Notes under the pieces: model-generated | Databases searched by the model: none | The model's input: the letters and a program-made list of their open reading frames with translations, nothing else | What the model was told of the DNA's origin: nothing | Program-made: the position numbers and the translations under genes | Assembly: GCF_002950945.1 (NCBI RefSeq) | Contig: NZ_CP012673.1 | Location: forward strand, 14,313,501 to 14,377,500 | Source: Sorangium cellulosum | GTDB lineage: Bacteria; Myxococcota_A; Polyangia; Polyangiales; Polyangiaceae | Reading direction: 5' to 3' | Length of the DNA: 64,000 nt | Shown: piece after piece, positions 16,390 to 24,637 of the stretch | How the letters are laid out: every line of letters starts with the position of its first letter | Position numbering within the stretch: position 1 is the first letter of the stretch

Positions 16390-17271
16390 CTACCGCGCCG
16401 CCTCGAGCGCCGCCTGCATCGCGACACCCATCTCGGCCGGCGTCGCCGCCACCTTGGCCCCCGCCGCCTCGAGCGCCGCGATCTTCTCCGCCGCCGTGCC
16501 CTCGCCGCCCGCGATGATCGCCCCCGCGTGCCCCATGCGCTTGCCCGGAGGCGCCGCGCGCCCGGCGATGAACGCCGCCACCGGCTTCTTCATGTTCTGC
16601 TTGATCCACGCCGCCGCCCGCTGCTCCGCGGTCCCGCCGATCTCGCCGATCAGCACCACCCCGTGGGTGTCGGGATCCTGGTTGAAGAGCTCGAGCACGT
16701 CGATGAAGTCCATGCCGCCCACCGGATCGCCGCCGATGCCCACGCAGCTCGACTGCCCGATCCCGAGGGCGCTCAGCTGCCCGACCGCCTCGTACGTGAG
16801 CGTGCCCGACCGGGAGAGGACGCCGATGTGACCCTTCTTGTGGATGTGGCCCGGCATGATCCCGATCTTGCACTCGCCCGGCGTGATCACGCCGGGACAG
16901 TTCGGCCCGATGAGCCGCGCCGGCTTCCCCTCGAGGAAGCGGCGCACGCGCACCATGTCGAGCACCGGCACGCCGTCGGTGATGCAGATGACGAGCTTGC
17001 AGCCCGCGTCGATGGCCTCGACGATCGCGTCCGCGGCGCCGACCGGCGGCACGAAGATGCACGAGACCTCGGCCCCCTCCTGCCGCACGGCCTGCTCGAC
17101 CGTGTCGAAGATCGGCACCTTCTCCTCGAAGCGCTGGCCGCCGCGGCCGGGCGTCACGCCGGCGACGACCTTCGTCCCGTACTCGATGCAGGCGCGGGCG
17201 TGCTGCGACCCGTAGGCGCCCGTGATGCCCTGGAAGACGACCCGCGTGTCCTTGTTGACGAGGATGCTCAT
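16390..17271 (-). CDS. sucD: Succinyl-CoA ligase (ADP/GDP-forming), alpha subunit
   Basis: 293 residues, standard length. Catalyses the substrate-level phosphorylation step of the TCA cycle with SucC. The CoA-binding N-terminal domain is clear (VVFQGITGAYGSQHA, VAGVTPGRGG), and the phosphohistidine motif GKRMGHAGAI places the catalytic residue at His248. It follows sucC on the same strand with a 101-bp gap, a normal order. Nothing is missing. Confidence 0.97.
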   Translation of the reverse strand: MSILVNKDTRVVFQGITGAYGSQHARACIEYGTKVVAGVTPGRGGQRFEEKVPIFDTVEQAVRQEGAEVSCIFVPPVGAADAIVEAIDAGCKLVICITDGVPVLDMVRVRRFLEGKPARLIGPNCPGVITPGECKIGIMPGHIHKKGHIGVLSRSGTLTYEAVGQLSALGIGQSSCVGIGGDPVGGMDFIDVLELFNQDPDTHGVVLIGEIGGTAEQRAAAWIKQNMKKPVAAFIAGRAAPPGKRMGHAGAIIAGGEGTAAEKIAALEAAGAKVAATPAEMGVAMQAALEAAR

Positions 17272-17372
17272 CGCTTGATTACTCTACCTTCAACGTGGGC
17301 AGGAGAGGAGCTCGGCAATCGCCCGTCGCTCGCTGCTCCGACTGGGGTTCGTGTCTCGGCACTCGCGGGCGC

Positions 17373-18578
17373 CTACGCGCCGATCTTCTGAGGCTTGCCG
17401 GCGGCCGTGGCGGCGACGATCTTCTGCGCGCCGTCGGCCATGGAGCTCGCCGACTGGATGGTCAGGCCGCTCTCGTCGAGCAGCTTGCGGCCCGCCTCGA
17501 CGTTCGTCCCCTCGAGGCGCACCACGAGAGGCACCTTGAGCCCGAGCTCCTTCGCCGCGGCGATGACCCCGCCCGCGACGACGTCGCAGCGCATGATCCC
17601 CCCGAAGATGTTCACGAAGATGCCGCGGACCCGCTCGCTCCGGAGGATGATCTGGAAGGCCGTCTTGACCTGCTCCTGCGAGGCGCCGCCGCCGACGTCG
17701 AGGAAGTTCGCCGGCTTGCCGCCATAATGGAGGATGATGTCCATCGTCGCCATCGCGAGCCCGGCGCCGTTGACGAGACAGCCGATGTCGCCGTCGAGCG
17801 ACACATACGAGAGACCGGCCCGCTTCGCCTGGAGCTCGACCGCATCCTCCTCGTCGACGTCGCGCATCCCGTTCCACTCGGGGTGCCGGAACTCGGCGTT
17901 GTCGTCGAAGCTCACCTTGGCGTCGAGCGCGACGATGTCCCCGGAGCCCGTCACGATGAGCGGGTTGATCTCGAGCAGCGCGCAGTCCTCGGCGGTGAAG
18001 GCGGCGTAGAGCGACGACACCGTCTTGAGGAACTGGCGCTGCGTCTCCTTCGCCGTGAGCCCGAGCGCGAGCGCGAGCTGGCGCGCCTGGTACGGGGCGA
18101 GGCCGAGCAGCGGATCGACGAAGAGCTTGACGATCTTCTCCGGCGTGTTGTGCGCGACCTCCTCGATATCCATGCCGCCCTCGGTCGACGCGATCACCGC
18201 GACCCGGCGGCGCTCGCGATCGACGAGCATGGCGAAGTAGAGCTCGCGCGCGATGTCGAGGCCCTGCTCGACGTAGAGCCGCTGGACCTTCTGGCCCTCG
18301 GGGCCCGTCTGCTTGGTGACGAGCTGCATGCCGAGCAGCTTCTCCGCGATGGCGCTCGCCTCGGCGCTGCCGCCCTTCGCGACCTTGACCCCGCCGCCCT
18401 TGCCGCGCCCGCCCGCGTGGATCTGCGCCTTTACGACGACCACCGGGTTCCCGGTCTGGGCGATCAGCCGATCGGCGATCGGTGCCACCTCGCTCGCCTG
18501 GAAAGCGGGCTCCCCTTTCGGTACCGGCACCCCGTAGCGGGCGAAGAGCTGCTTGCCTTGATACTCGTGGATTTTCAT
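17373..18578 (-). CDS. sucC: Succinyl-CoA ligase, beta subunit
   Basis: 401 residues from the ATG at 18578, which gives the canonical start MKIHEYQGKQLFARYGVPVP. An ATG five codons earlier is also possible. ATP-grasp features include VVVKAQIHAGGRGKGGGVKV, and the C-terminal ligase domain has NIFGGIMRCDVVAGGVI and PLVVRLEGTNV. It forms the heterodimer with SucD, encoded next on the same strand. Slightly longer than the usual ~388 residues, by a few C-terminal residues (AAGKPQKIGA). Confidence 0.97.
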   Translation of the reverse strand: MKIHEYQGKQLFARYGVPVPKGEPAFQASEVAPIADRLIAQTGNPVVVVKAQIHAGGRGKGGGVKVAKGGSAEASAIAEKLLGMQLVTKQTGPEGQKVQRLYVEQGLDIARELYFAMLVDRERRRVAVIASTEGGMDIEEVAHNTPEKIVKLFVDPLLGLAPYQARQLALALGLTAKETQRQFLKTVSSLYAAFTAEDCALLEINPLIVTGSGDIVALDAKVSFDDNAEFRHPEWNGMRDVDEEDAVELQAKRAGLSYVSLDGDIGCLVNGAGLAMATMDIILHYGGKPANFLDVGGGASQEQVKTAFQIILRSERVRGIFVNIFGGIMRCDVVAGGVIAAAKELGLKVPLVVRLEGTNVEAGRKLLDESGLTIQSASSMADGAQKIVAATAAGKPQKIGA

Positions 18579-18597
18579 GAGAGGGGCCGCCACCCTA

Positions 18598-19626
18598 TCA
18601 CAACGGCCGGCGACCGCGGGGCCCGAAAAAGGCGGGGCGGCTGCTCGCCGTCGTGGCCTCGGCCGGCGCAGCGTCCTGCTTCACGGCATACGCCGGCGGC
18701 TCAGGACGGCGGAGCGCCACCAGCGCAAACAGGCCGGGCAGCACGTCGCCCTCCACGCGCGACACCTTGCCCTCGAGGCTGATCTTGAGCTCGTCGAAGG
18801 GCGCGTAGGTGAGCCCGACGCTCGCGGAGACGTCCGGCTGGGGCGCGAACAGGAACGCGGAGAGCGCGCCCTCGACCTCGTGGAGGCCCTGGAGCCGGAC
18901 GAGAGGATGGATGGAATCCCGAGGAAGGATGTTGGCGATGATCTCGCCCCCGACCCAGGGCCGGAGGCGCACCGTCCCGGCCTCGTCCGCCGCGCCGACC
19001 AGCCCGACGCTGCCGTCCACGGACACCGACAGCGCGTCCGCCGGGTAGAGCTCCAGCGCGAGGACCGCCGTGTAGAAATCCAGCGTCGGGTAGAGCGCCA
19101 CGCCCGACCAGGTCGACCAGAGGGCCTGAAGGGTGGTCAGGCCCGCGCCGAACGTCGGCGCGTAGAAGTCGAGATCGAACCCGCCAAAGACGTTGACCTC
19201 GTAACCCCCGTCGAGCACGAGCCCCGGCTCGATACCGAGCATCCGGCCTGGAACGGTGCTGATCATCGTCGAGTAGGTCGGGAAGTAGTTGGTCCAGTTG
19301 TCCCAGTCCTCCATCCCGATGGCGTGAGAGAGGATGCCGAGCCGCAGGTGGTGGTCTTCCCGGCCGATCTGGAGCATCGCCCACTCGGGGGGGCCGACCT
19401 TGATCCCCGGCGTGAGCAGCGACCACTCGGGGTAAACGAACGCCGGCAGCCCGAACGCCGGCAGCCCGAGCGGCGCCGAGGTGGCCTGCACGTCGAGATC
19501 GAGCCGGAAGTACAGAGATCCGCTCGCGATCCTGAATCCGACCTCGGCCTGGGCCAGGGCGTCGAGGCGCCGCGATCCCCCCGGATCGCCGTGCACGCCG
19601 GCGACGACGCTGGTCCCCCCGCCCAC
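18598..19626 (-). CDS. Outer-membrane beta-barrel-like protein lacking a signal peptide (possible 5' truncation)
   Basis: 342 residues from a GTG at 19626, the only usual start codon. The sequence reads as amphipathic beta strands (YEVNVFGGFDLDFYAP, DFYTAVLALELYPADALSV, SVGLTYAPFDELKISLEGKV), like an outer-membrane barrel. The frame stays open and protein-like back to codon CTT at 19692 (QEVPLLPSFAALPADIDTWV), where an in-frame TAG blocks it only about 60 bp from the hisG stop. No signal peptide is encoded in that space in any frame. The gene may have lost its 5' end when it was joined behind hisG, or may be a decaying remnant. Family not recognised. Confidence 0.6.
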   Translation of the reverse strand: MGGGTSVVAGVHGDPGGSRRLDALAQAEVGFRIASGSLYFRLDLDVQATSAPLGLPAFGLPAFVYPEWSLLTPGIKVGPPEWAMLQIGREDHHLRLGILSHAIGMEDWDNWTNYFPTYSTMISTVPGRMLGIEPGLVLDGGYEVNVFGGFDLDFYAPTFGAGLTTLQALWSTWSGVALYPTLDFYTAVLALELYPADALSVSVDGSVGLVGAADEAGTVRLRPWVGGEIIANILPRDSIHPLVRLQGLHEVEGALSAFLFAPQPDVSASVGLTYAPFDELKISLEGKVSRVEGDVLPGLFALVALRRPEPPAYAVKQDAAPAEATTASSRPAFFGPRGRRPL

Positions 19627-19749
19627 CCACGTGTCGATGTCGGCGGGGAGCGCGGCGAAGCTGGGCAGCAGTGGGACCTCCTGCCCGGGAAGCTAGGCGT
19701 CGGGGAGGCGCGGGATCAAGCGAAATGGACTCGGCAGCTCCCGGCCGCC

Positions 19750-20391
19750 TCACCGCCGCGCGGCGGCCGTCGCGGCGCGCAGGCGCTCGACCAGCGGACG
19801 GACCGTGTCGCTCCGCAGCTTGTACGACGCGCGGTTCGCGATGAGCAGCGTGCTCACCTCGGTGACCGTCTCCAGCACCTCGAGGCGATTCTCGCGCAGC
19901 GTCGCCCCCGTCTCGACGATATCGACGATCAGGTGAGAGAGCCCGACGAGCGGCGCGAGCTCCACGGAGCCGTGGACAGGGATGATCTCCGCCACCACCC
20001 CCTTGCTCGCGAAGTGATCCCCGGCGATGCGCGGGTACTTGGTCGCGACCCGCGGGAGATCGGGTATCGGCGTGTCCTCCGGCCCGGCCACGACGAGGCG
20101 GCAGCGGCCGATGCCGAGATCGAGCGGCGTGTAGAGATCGTGCCGGCGCTCGAGCAGCGTGTCGCGGCCCGACACCCCGAGATCGGCGGCCCCGTACTCG
20201 ACGTAGGTGGGCACGTCGTCGGGCTTCAGGAACACGTACCGGAACGCGCCGTCGGCGGTCGGGCGGACGAGGCGGCGATCGTTCTCCTGGAGCGGCGTGC
20301 TGTCGAGCCCGGCGCGCTGCACGAGCGGGATCAGATCCTTCAGGATCCTCCCCTTGGGCACGGCGATGGTGAGCGGCTTCGTCGTTGTCAT
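19750..20391 (-). CDS. hisG: ATP phosphoribosyltransferase, short (HisZ-dependent) form
   Basis: 213 residues. First step of histidine biosynthesis, joining ATP and PRPP. The start MTTTKPLTIAVPKGRILKDL and the motifs YGAADLGVSGRDTL, VATKYPR and HLIVDIVETGATLRENRL are typical of HisG. The length matches the short form, which lacks the C-terminal regulatory domain and usually needs HisZ; no hisZ is in this window. Its ATG overlaps the murA stop codon by one base (TGATG), so translation is probably coupled to murA. Confidence 0.95.
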   Translation of the reverse strand: MTTTKPLTIAVPKGRILKDLIPLVQRAGLDSTPLQENDRRLVRPTADGAFRYVFLKPDDVPTYVEYGAADLGVSGRDTLLERRHDLYTPLDLGIGRCRLVVAGPEDTPIPDLPRVATKYPRIAGDHFASKGVVAEIIPVHGSVELAPLVGLSHLIVDIVETGATLRENRLEVLETVTEVSTLLIANRASYKLRSDTVRPLVERLRAATAAARR

Positions 20392-21659
20392 CAGCCGTTC
20401 CGCCCCTCGATGCGGACCGTGTCGGCCCCGAGCTGCGCGAGCTTGCGCTCCATGAACTCGTAGCCGCGATCCAGGTGGTAGACGCGCAGCACCTCGGTCT
20501 CGCCCTCGGTCGCCACGAGCCCGGCGATGACGAGCGAGGCGCTCGCGCGCAGGTCGGTGGCCATCACGGTCGCGCCCGAGAGCGGGGCGCCGCCGTGCAC
20601 GTGCGCGGTGTGGCCGTCCACGTCGATGTGCGCCCCCATGCGGGCGAGCTCGGGGACGTGCATGAAGCGGTTCTCGAAGATCGTCTCGACGATGCGCGAC
20701 GTCCCCTGCGCGAGGCACATCAGGACCATGAACTGCGCCTGCATGTCGGTCGGGAAGCCCGGGTGCGGCGCGGTGGTGACGTCGACGGCGCGCAGCGGCC
20801 GGCCGTCGCGGCGGACGCGGACGCAGTCGCCCTCGCGGCCGACCTCGACGCCCGCCTGGCGGAGCTTCGCGGCGAGCGCCTCGAGGTCCTCGAGCGGCGC
20901 GTTCTCGATCAGCACGTCGCCGCCGGCCGCGGCGGCCGCGACCATGTACGTGCCGGCCTCGATGCGGTCGGAGATGATCGCGTGATCGAACGGCTCCAGC
21001 GAGTCCGCGCCCTCGATGTGGATGACGTCCGTGCCGGCCCCGCTCACGCGCGCGCCCATCTTGTTGAGCACCCGGCCGAGCTCCTCGACCTCGGGCTCGC
21101 GCGCGCAGTTCACCAGCGTGGTCCGCCCCTTCGCGAGCGCGGCGGCCATCATCAGGTTCTCGGTGCCCGTCACCGTGGGCAGGTCGAACACGACCTCGGC
21201 CCCGCGGAGCCGCTTGCACTCGGCGACGATGTAGCCGCGCGACAGCCGGATCGTCGCGCCGAGCGCCTCGAGCCCCTTGAGGTGCTGATCCACCGGGCGC
21301 GTCCCGATCTGGCAGCCGCCGGGGAGCGACACCTTCGCGCGGCCGAACCGGGCGAGCAGCGGGCCGAGGACCATCACGCTCGCCCGCATCTGCTTGACGA
21401 GCTCGTACGGGGCCTCGGGCCGCACGTTGCTGCCGGCGCCGACCCGCACGATCGGCGGCGCCGTCTCGACGTCGCGCCCGAGGAACCGGAGCAGCGCCGC
21501 GGTCGTGTCGATGTCGCGCAGCGCGGGCACGTTGCGCAGGAGGCTCTCGCCGTCGGAGAGCAGCGTCGCGCAGAGGATCGGCAGCGCCGCGTTCTTCGCG
21601 CCGCTGATGCGGATCTTGCCGAAGAGCGGCTTGCCGCCCCGGATCCGGATGGAGTCCAT
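20391..21659 (-). CDS. murA: UDP-N-acetylglucosamine 1-carboxyvinyltransferase
   Basis: 422 residues, standard length. Catalyses the first committed step of peptidoglycan synthesis, transferring enolpyruvate from PEP to UDP-GlcNAc. Family features are the start MDSIRIRGGKPLFGKIRISGAKNAALPIL, here read as the usual GGxxLxGxixISGAKNA pattern, and the active-site loop LPGGCQIGTRPVD with Cys116, so the enzyme should be fosfomycin-sensitive in principle. Further blocks are HPGFPTDMQAQFM and the C-terminal RGYEFMERKLAQLGA. It is followed by hisG in a one-base overlap and is divergent from the TSP3 barrel gene. Confidence 0.97.
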   Translation of the reverse strand: MDSIRIRGGKPLFGKIRISGAKNAALPILCATLLSDGESLLRNVPALRDIDTTAALLRFLGRDVETAPPIVRVGAGSNVRPEAPYELVKQMRASVMVLGPLLARFGRAKVSLPGGCQIGTRPVDQHLKGLEALGATIRLSRGYIVAECKRLRGAEVVFDLPTVTGTENLMMAAALAKGRTTLVNCAREPEVEELGRVLNKMGARVSGAGTDVIHIEGADSLEPFDHAIISDRIEAGTYMVAAAAAGGDVLIENAPLEDLEALAAKLRQAGVEVGREGDCVRVRRDGRPLRAVDVTTAPHPGFPTDMQAQFMVLMCLAQGTSRIVETIFENRFMHVPELARMGAHIDVDGHTAHVHGGAPLSGATVMATDLRASASLVIAGLVATEGETEVLRVYHLDRGYEFMERKLAQLGADTVRIEGRNG

Positions 21660-21866
21660 GCCCCCGCTATCGCACAACCCGCAATGGAACGCGATGTTTC
21701 GGCCACCGCGCTCCCCCCGGGCCGCTCCTCCCGCCCGCGGCGCGCGCGGCCACGGCGGGCGGCGCGCTGGACCACGGCGCGCGGGGCGGCCGCCCCGCGC
21801 CGCGCGCGGCGCGGGCGCACGACAGGACCCCACTTTTCCGCTGTGCTGGTCTAGTCTCCTCCGGCC

Positions 21867-23075
21867 ATGCGACCGAGCGCCATCGCCCTGCCCTCGTTGC
21901 TCGCCGTCTCCGTGGCCTTGCCCGCCGCCGCCCAGCCCTCGGCCGATCTCCGCGGGTTCCGCGCCTCGATCGATCCTGCCGCCGGCGTCTACCTCGAGCC
22001 CGCCGCGTCCCCGGACACGGGCGAGTGGAACGCGAGCCTCTGGGCCTCGTACGCCTACCGCCCCCTCGTGCTCCGCGATCCGGCCTCGGACGAGGCGCGC
22101 TTCGACGTCATCCGCCACCAGGTCAGCGCCGACTTCGCGGCCGGCGTGGGCGTCGCGCGGCGGCTCCTGCTCGGGCTCACGCTGCCCGTGATCCTCTACC
22201 AGACCGGCGACGCGCCGACGCCCGACTCGACGCGCGTGCTCGGCGGCACGTGGCTGCCGGCGCAGGGGATCGGCGACCTCGGCCTCGTCGGCAAGGTCAC
22301 GCTCGTGCAGCCGACGGGCGGCGACCTCGGCGGGTTCGGGCTCGCGCTGCACGAGCGCTTCACGCTGCCCACGGGCGACGAGGCGTCGTTCGCCGGCGAG
22401 GGGGGCGTCACGAACGAGCTCCGGGTGCTCGCCGAGTACCGCCTCATCGCGTTCGGCGCGCACGTCGCGGCCGGGCTGAAGCTCCGGGCCGCGGAGGCGC
22501 GGTTCGCGTGCGAGGCGACGCCGATCGCCGCGTCGGGCGACGACGTGTGCCCCACGGTGTTCGGCCACGAGCTCCCGTTCGGCCTGGGCCTGTCGTTCCG
22601 GCCGCAGATCCTGGGCGTCGATCCGGGAGGGCGCGCCGTGATCTTCCTCGAGGCGCACGGGCACCTCCCGCTCTCGCCGATCGCGCCGTTCGAGGGAGAG
22701 GAGACGGCCGCGCTCGAGCTCGGCCTCGGCGCGCGTTACGCGCTCGGGGACGTCTCTTTCCTGGCCGGCGCGCAGACCGCGCTGCTCGGCGGCGTGGGCA
22801 CGGCGCCGCTGCGCGCCGTCCTCTCGGTCGCGTGGGCTCCGCGCGTGCACGACGCGGACGGCGACGGCGTGCCCGACGACGTCGACCAGTGCGGCGAGCT
22901 CGCCGAGGACCGCGACGGCTTCCAGGACGGCGACGGCTGCCCCGAGGGCGACAACGACGAGGACGGCGTCTTCGACGACGAGGACCGCTGCCCGACGCAG
23001 AAGGAGGACGAGGACGGCGTCGAGGACGAGGACGGATGCCCGGATCCGCAGGACGGCGGCGGGATCCGGCACTAA
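21867..23075 (+). CDS. Outer-membrane barrel protein with TSP3 calcium-binding tail
   Basis: 402 residues with a signal peptide ending LPAAAQP (cleavage near residue 23). Residues 30-325 are beta-rich (YAYRPLVLRDP, GIGDLGLVGKVTLVQPTGG, LGARYALGDVSFLAGAQ) and resemble an OmpA-family transporter or barrel. The tail (about 330-400) has three thrombospondin type 3-like repeats: DADGDGVPDDVDQC, DGFQDGDGCPEGDNDEDGVF, KEDEDGVEDEDGCPD. In most relatives these repeats lead into a C-terminal OmpA peptidoglycan-binding domain. Here the protein stops right after them, so peptidoglycan anchoring is absent. Confidence 0.8.
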   Translation: MRPSAIALPSLLAVSVALPAAAQPSADLRGFRASIDPAAGVYLEPAASPDTGEWNASLWASYAYRPLVLRDPASDEARFDVIRHQVSADFAAGVGVARRLLLGLTLPVILYQTGDAPTPDSTRVLGGTWLPAQGIGDLGLVGKVTLVQPTGGDLGGFGLALHERFTLPTGDEASFAGEGGVTNELRVLAEYRLIAFGAHVAAGLKLRAAEARFACEATPIAASGDDVCPTVFGHELPFGLGLSFRPQILGVDPGGRAVIFLEAHGHLPLSPIAPFEGEETAALELGLGARYALGDVSFLAGAQTALLGGVGTAPLRAVLSVAWAPRVHDADGDGVPDDVDQCGELAEDRDGFQDGDGCPEGDNDEDGVFDDEDRCPTQKEDEDGVEDEDGCPDPQDGGGIRH

Positions 23076-23089
23076 GCTCGAGGCCCTGC

Positions 23090-23578
23090 ATGAGCGACGA
23101 CGGCTACACCAAACACGGCGGCGGCCGCCACGAGGGGCCCGCCCGCACCTCGCCGTATCCCCTGAGCCGGCTCTCGGCGCCGCACGAGCTGGTCGACGTG
23201 GCCCGCGAGATCCAGCAGGCGGACGCCCTGCTCGGCGCGGTCACCGGCGGCAAGCTCGCGCTGATCGCCCGGCAGATCCGGTCGCTGCAGGAGCAGGCGC
23301 GCGAGGTCCTCGAGGCCGCGAAGCGCGACGGCGAGCTCCACCGGGCGGCGTGCAACTTCAAGAAGCGGCCCGGCCACGTCTACCACCTCTACCGGCGCGG
23401 CGACGGCGTCCGTTACCTCTCGATGCTCTCGCCCGAGGAGTGGGGCGGCTCGCCCCCGCACGTGTTCGAGGGCTCGTACCGGCTCGAGGTCGACATGTCG
23501 TGGACGCCCGCCGGCGAGATCGATCCGGGCGACGACGAGGCGCCGCCGCCCGCGCCGCGTCTCGGCCGCGGCGCGTGA
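23090..23578 (+). CDS. DUF2452 domain protein
   Basis: 162 residues from ATG 23090, 14 bp after the TSP3 gene. The block LIARQIRSLQEQAREVLEAA, then CNFKKRPGHVYHLYRR and LSMLSPEEWGG, matches DUF2452, a conserved family also present in eukaryotes (C1orf50-like) with no known function. It is soluble and without a signal peptide. The last codons and the stop come from the first copy of a 30-bp tandem repeat, so the C-terminus (PRLGRGA) is repeat-derived. Confidence 0.85.
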   Translation: MSDDGYTKHGGGRHEGPARTSPYPLSRLSAPHELVDVAREIQQADALLGAVTGGKLALIARQIRSLQEQAREVLEAAKRDGELHRAACNFKKRPGHVYHLYRRGDGVRYLSMLSPEEWGGSPPHVFEGSYRLEVDMSWTPAGEIDPGDDEAPPPAPRLGRGA

Positions 23579-23645
23579 CCTCTCACGCGTCTCGGCCGAG
23601 ACGCGTGACCTCTCACGCGTCTCGGCCGCGGCGCGTGACCCCTCA
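23556..23645. repeat. Three tandem 30-bp repeats spanning both stop codons of a convergent pair
   Basis: Three contiguous 30-bp copies at 23556-23585, 23586-23615 and 23616-23645 start CGCGTCTCGGCCGCGGCGCG and end TGACCTCTCA. Copy 2 contains the perfect 20-bp palindrome CGCGTCTCGGCCGAGACGCG. Copy 1 supplies the TGA of the DUF2452 gene (23576-23578) and copy 3 supplies the stop of the quinone oxidoreductase gene on the other strand (23645-23643). It is a likely bidirectional termination structure and not a CRISPR array, because there are no spacers. Confidence 0.92.
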
Positions 23646-24629
23646 CGCGCCGATCCGGAGCAGCACCTTCCCGAACGACGCGTCGCTCGCCATGTAAATG
23701 TGCGCTGCGGCGGTCTCCTCCAGCGGGAAGACGCGATCCACGATCGGCAGGACCACGCGGCGGGCGAGCCACGGCGCGATGTTCCGCTCGAGCACCTGCG
23801 CCGCCGCGATCTTCTCCTCGAGCGGGCGCGAGCGCAGCACGGTGCCGATGATCTCGACGCGCTTCCGCAGGAGCTCGCGCAGGTCGAGCTCCGCGCGCGC
23901 GCCCGCCGTCAGCCCGACCAGCGCGATGCGCGCCCGCGCCGCGCACGCCTTGACGTCCTCCGCGACGTACGCGCCCCCGACGAGGTCGAGCACGACGTCG
24001 ACCCCCTCGCCGCCCGTCGCCGCCAGCACCTCGCCCGCGAACTTCCCGTCGGACGGCGCGATCCCCGCGTCCAGCCCGAGCTCCTTGCAGCGGTCGAGCT
24101 TGGCCTGCGTGCGCGACGTCCCGGCGACGAAGCACCCGAGCGCGCGCGCGATCTGCAGGCCGGCCGTCCCCACGCCGCTGCCGACCGCGTGCACGAGCAC
24201 GCGCTCGCCCGGGGCGAGCCGCGCGCGCGTCACGAGCGCGTCGTAGGCGGTCACGAACGCCTCGGGCACGGCCGCCGCCTGCTCGTCGGTGAGCCCCTCC
24301 GGCACCCGCGCGACCTCGCGCTCGTGCGCGACGATCTTCTCGGCGCAGGCGCCGCCCGCCACGAGGCCGAAGACGCGATCGCCCGGCGCGAAGCGGCGCG
24401 CGCCCTTCCCCACGGCCTCGACGACGCCGGCGTACTCGAGGCCGGGGATGTCCGGCGGCACGCCGGGCGGGGCCGGGTACATGCCCGCCCGCTGCAGCAG
24501 ATCGGCGCGGTTGATGCCGGCGAAACGCACGGCGACGCGCACGTGCCCCTCGGGCACGTCCGGCGCCGCCACCTCCCGGAGATCGAGCACGTCCGGCCCG
24601 CCCGGCTCGCGAATGACGATGGCCCGCAT
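23643..24629 (-). CDS. NAD(P)H:quinone oxidoreductase, PIG3/QOR type (zinc-free MDR family)
   Basis: 328 residues from ATG 24629. The GroES-like N-terminal domain reads MRAIVIREPGGPDVLDLREV and FAGINRADLLQRAGMYPAPPG, typical of the TP53I3/PIG3-like quinone oxidoreductases. The nucleotide-binding part is VLVHAVGSGVGTAGLQIARALG, with SxxK-type phosphate binding for NADPH. The catalytic zinc ligands of alcohol dehydrogenases are absent. It reduces quinones in the cytoplasm. It lies 8 bp after the zinc-ribbon kinase gene on the same strand, so the two may be co-transcribed. Confidence 0.93.
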   Translation of the reverse strand: MRAIVIREPGGPDVLDLREVAAPDVPEGHVRVAVRFAGINRADLLQRAGMYPAPPGVPPDIPGLEYAGVVEAVGKGARRFAPGDRVFGLVAGGACAEKIVAHEREVARVPEGLTDEQAAAVPEAFVTAYDALVTRARLAPGERVLVHAVGSGVGTAGLQIARALGCFVAGTSRTQAKLDRCKELGLDAGIAPSDGKFAGEVLAATGGEGVDVVLDLVGGAYVAEDVKACAARARIALVGLTAGARAELDLRELLRKRVEIIGTVLRSRPLEEKIAAAQVLERNIAPWLARRVVLPIVDRVFPLEETAAAHIYMASDASFGKVLLRIGA

Positions 24630-24637
24630 GGCGGGCC

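Noticed and set aside
23556..23645. 30-bp repeats as a CRISPR array
   Set aside because: Copies are contiguous with no spacers, only three units, and no cas genes are near.
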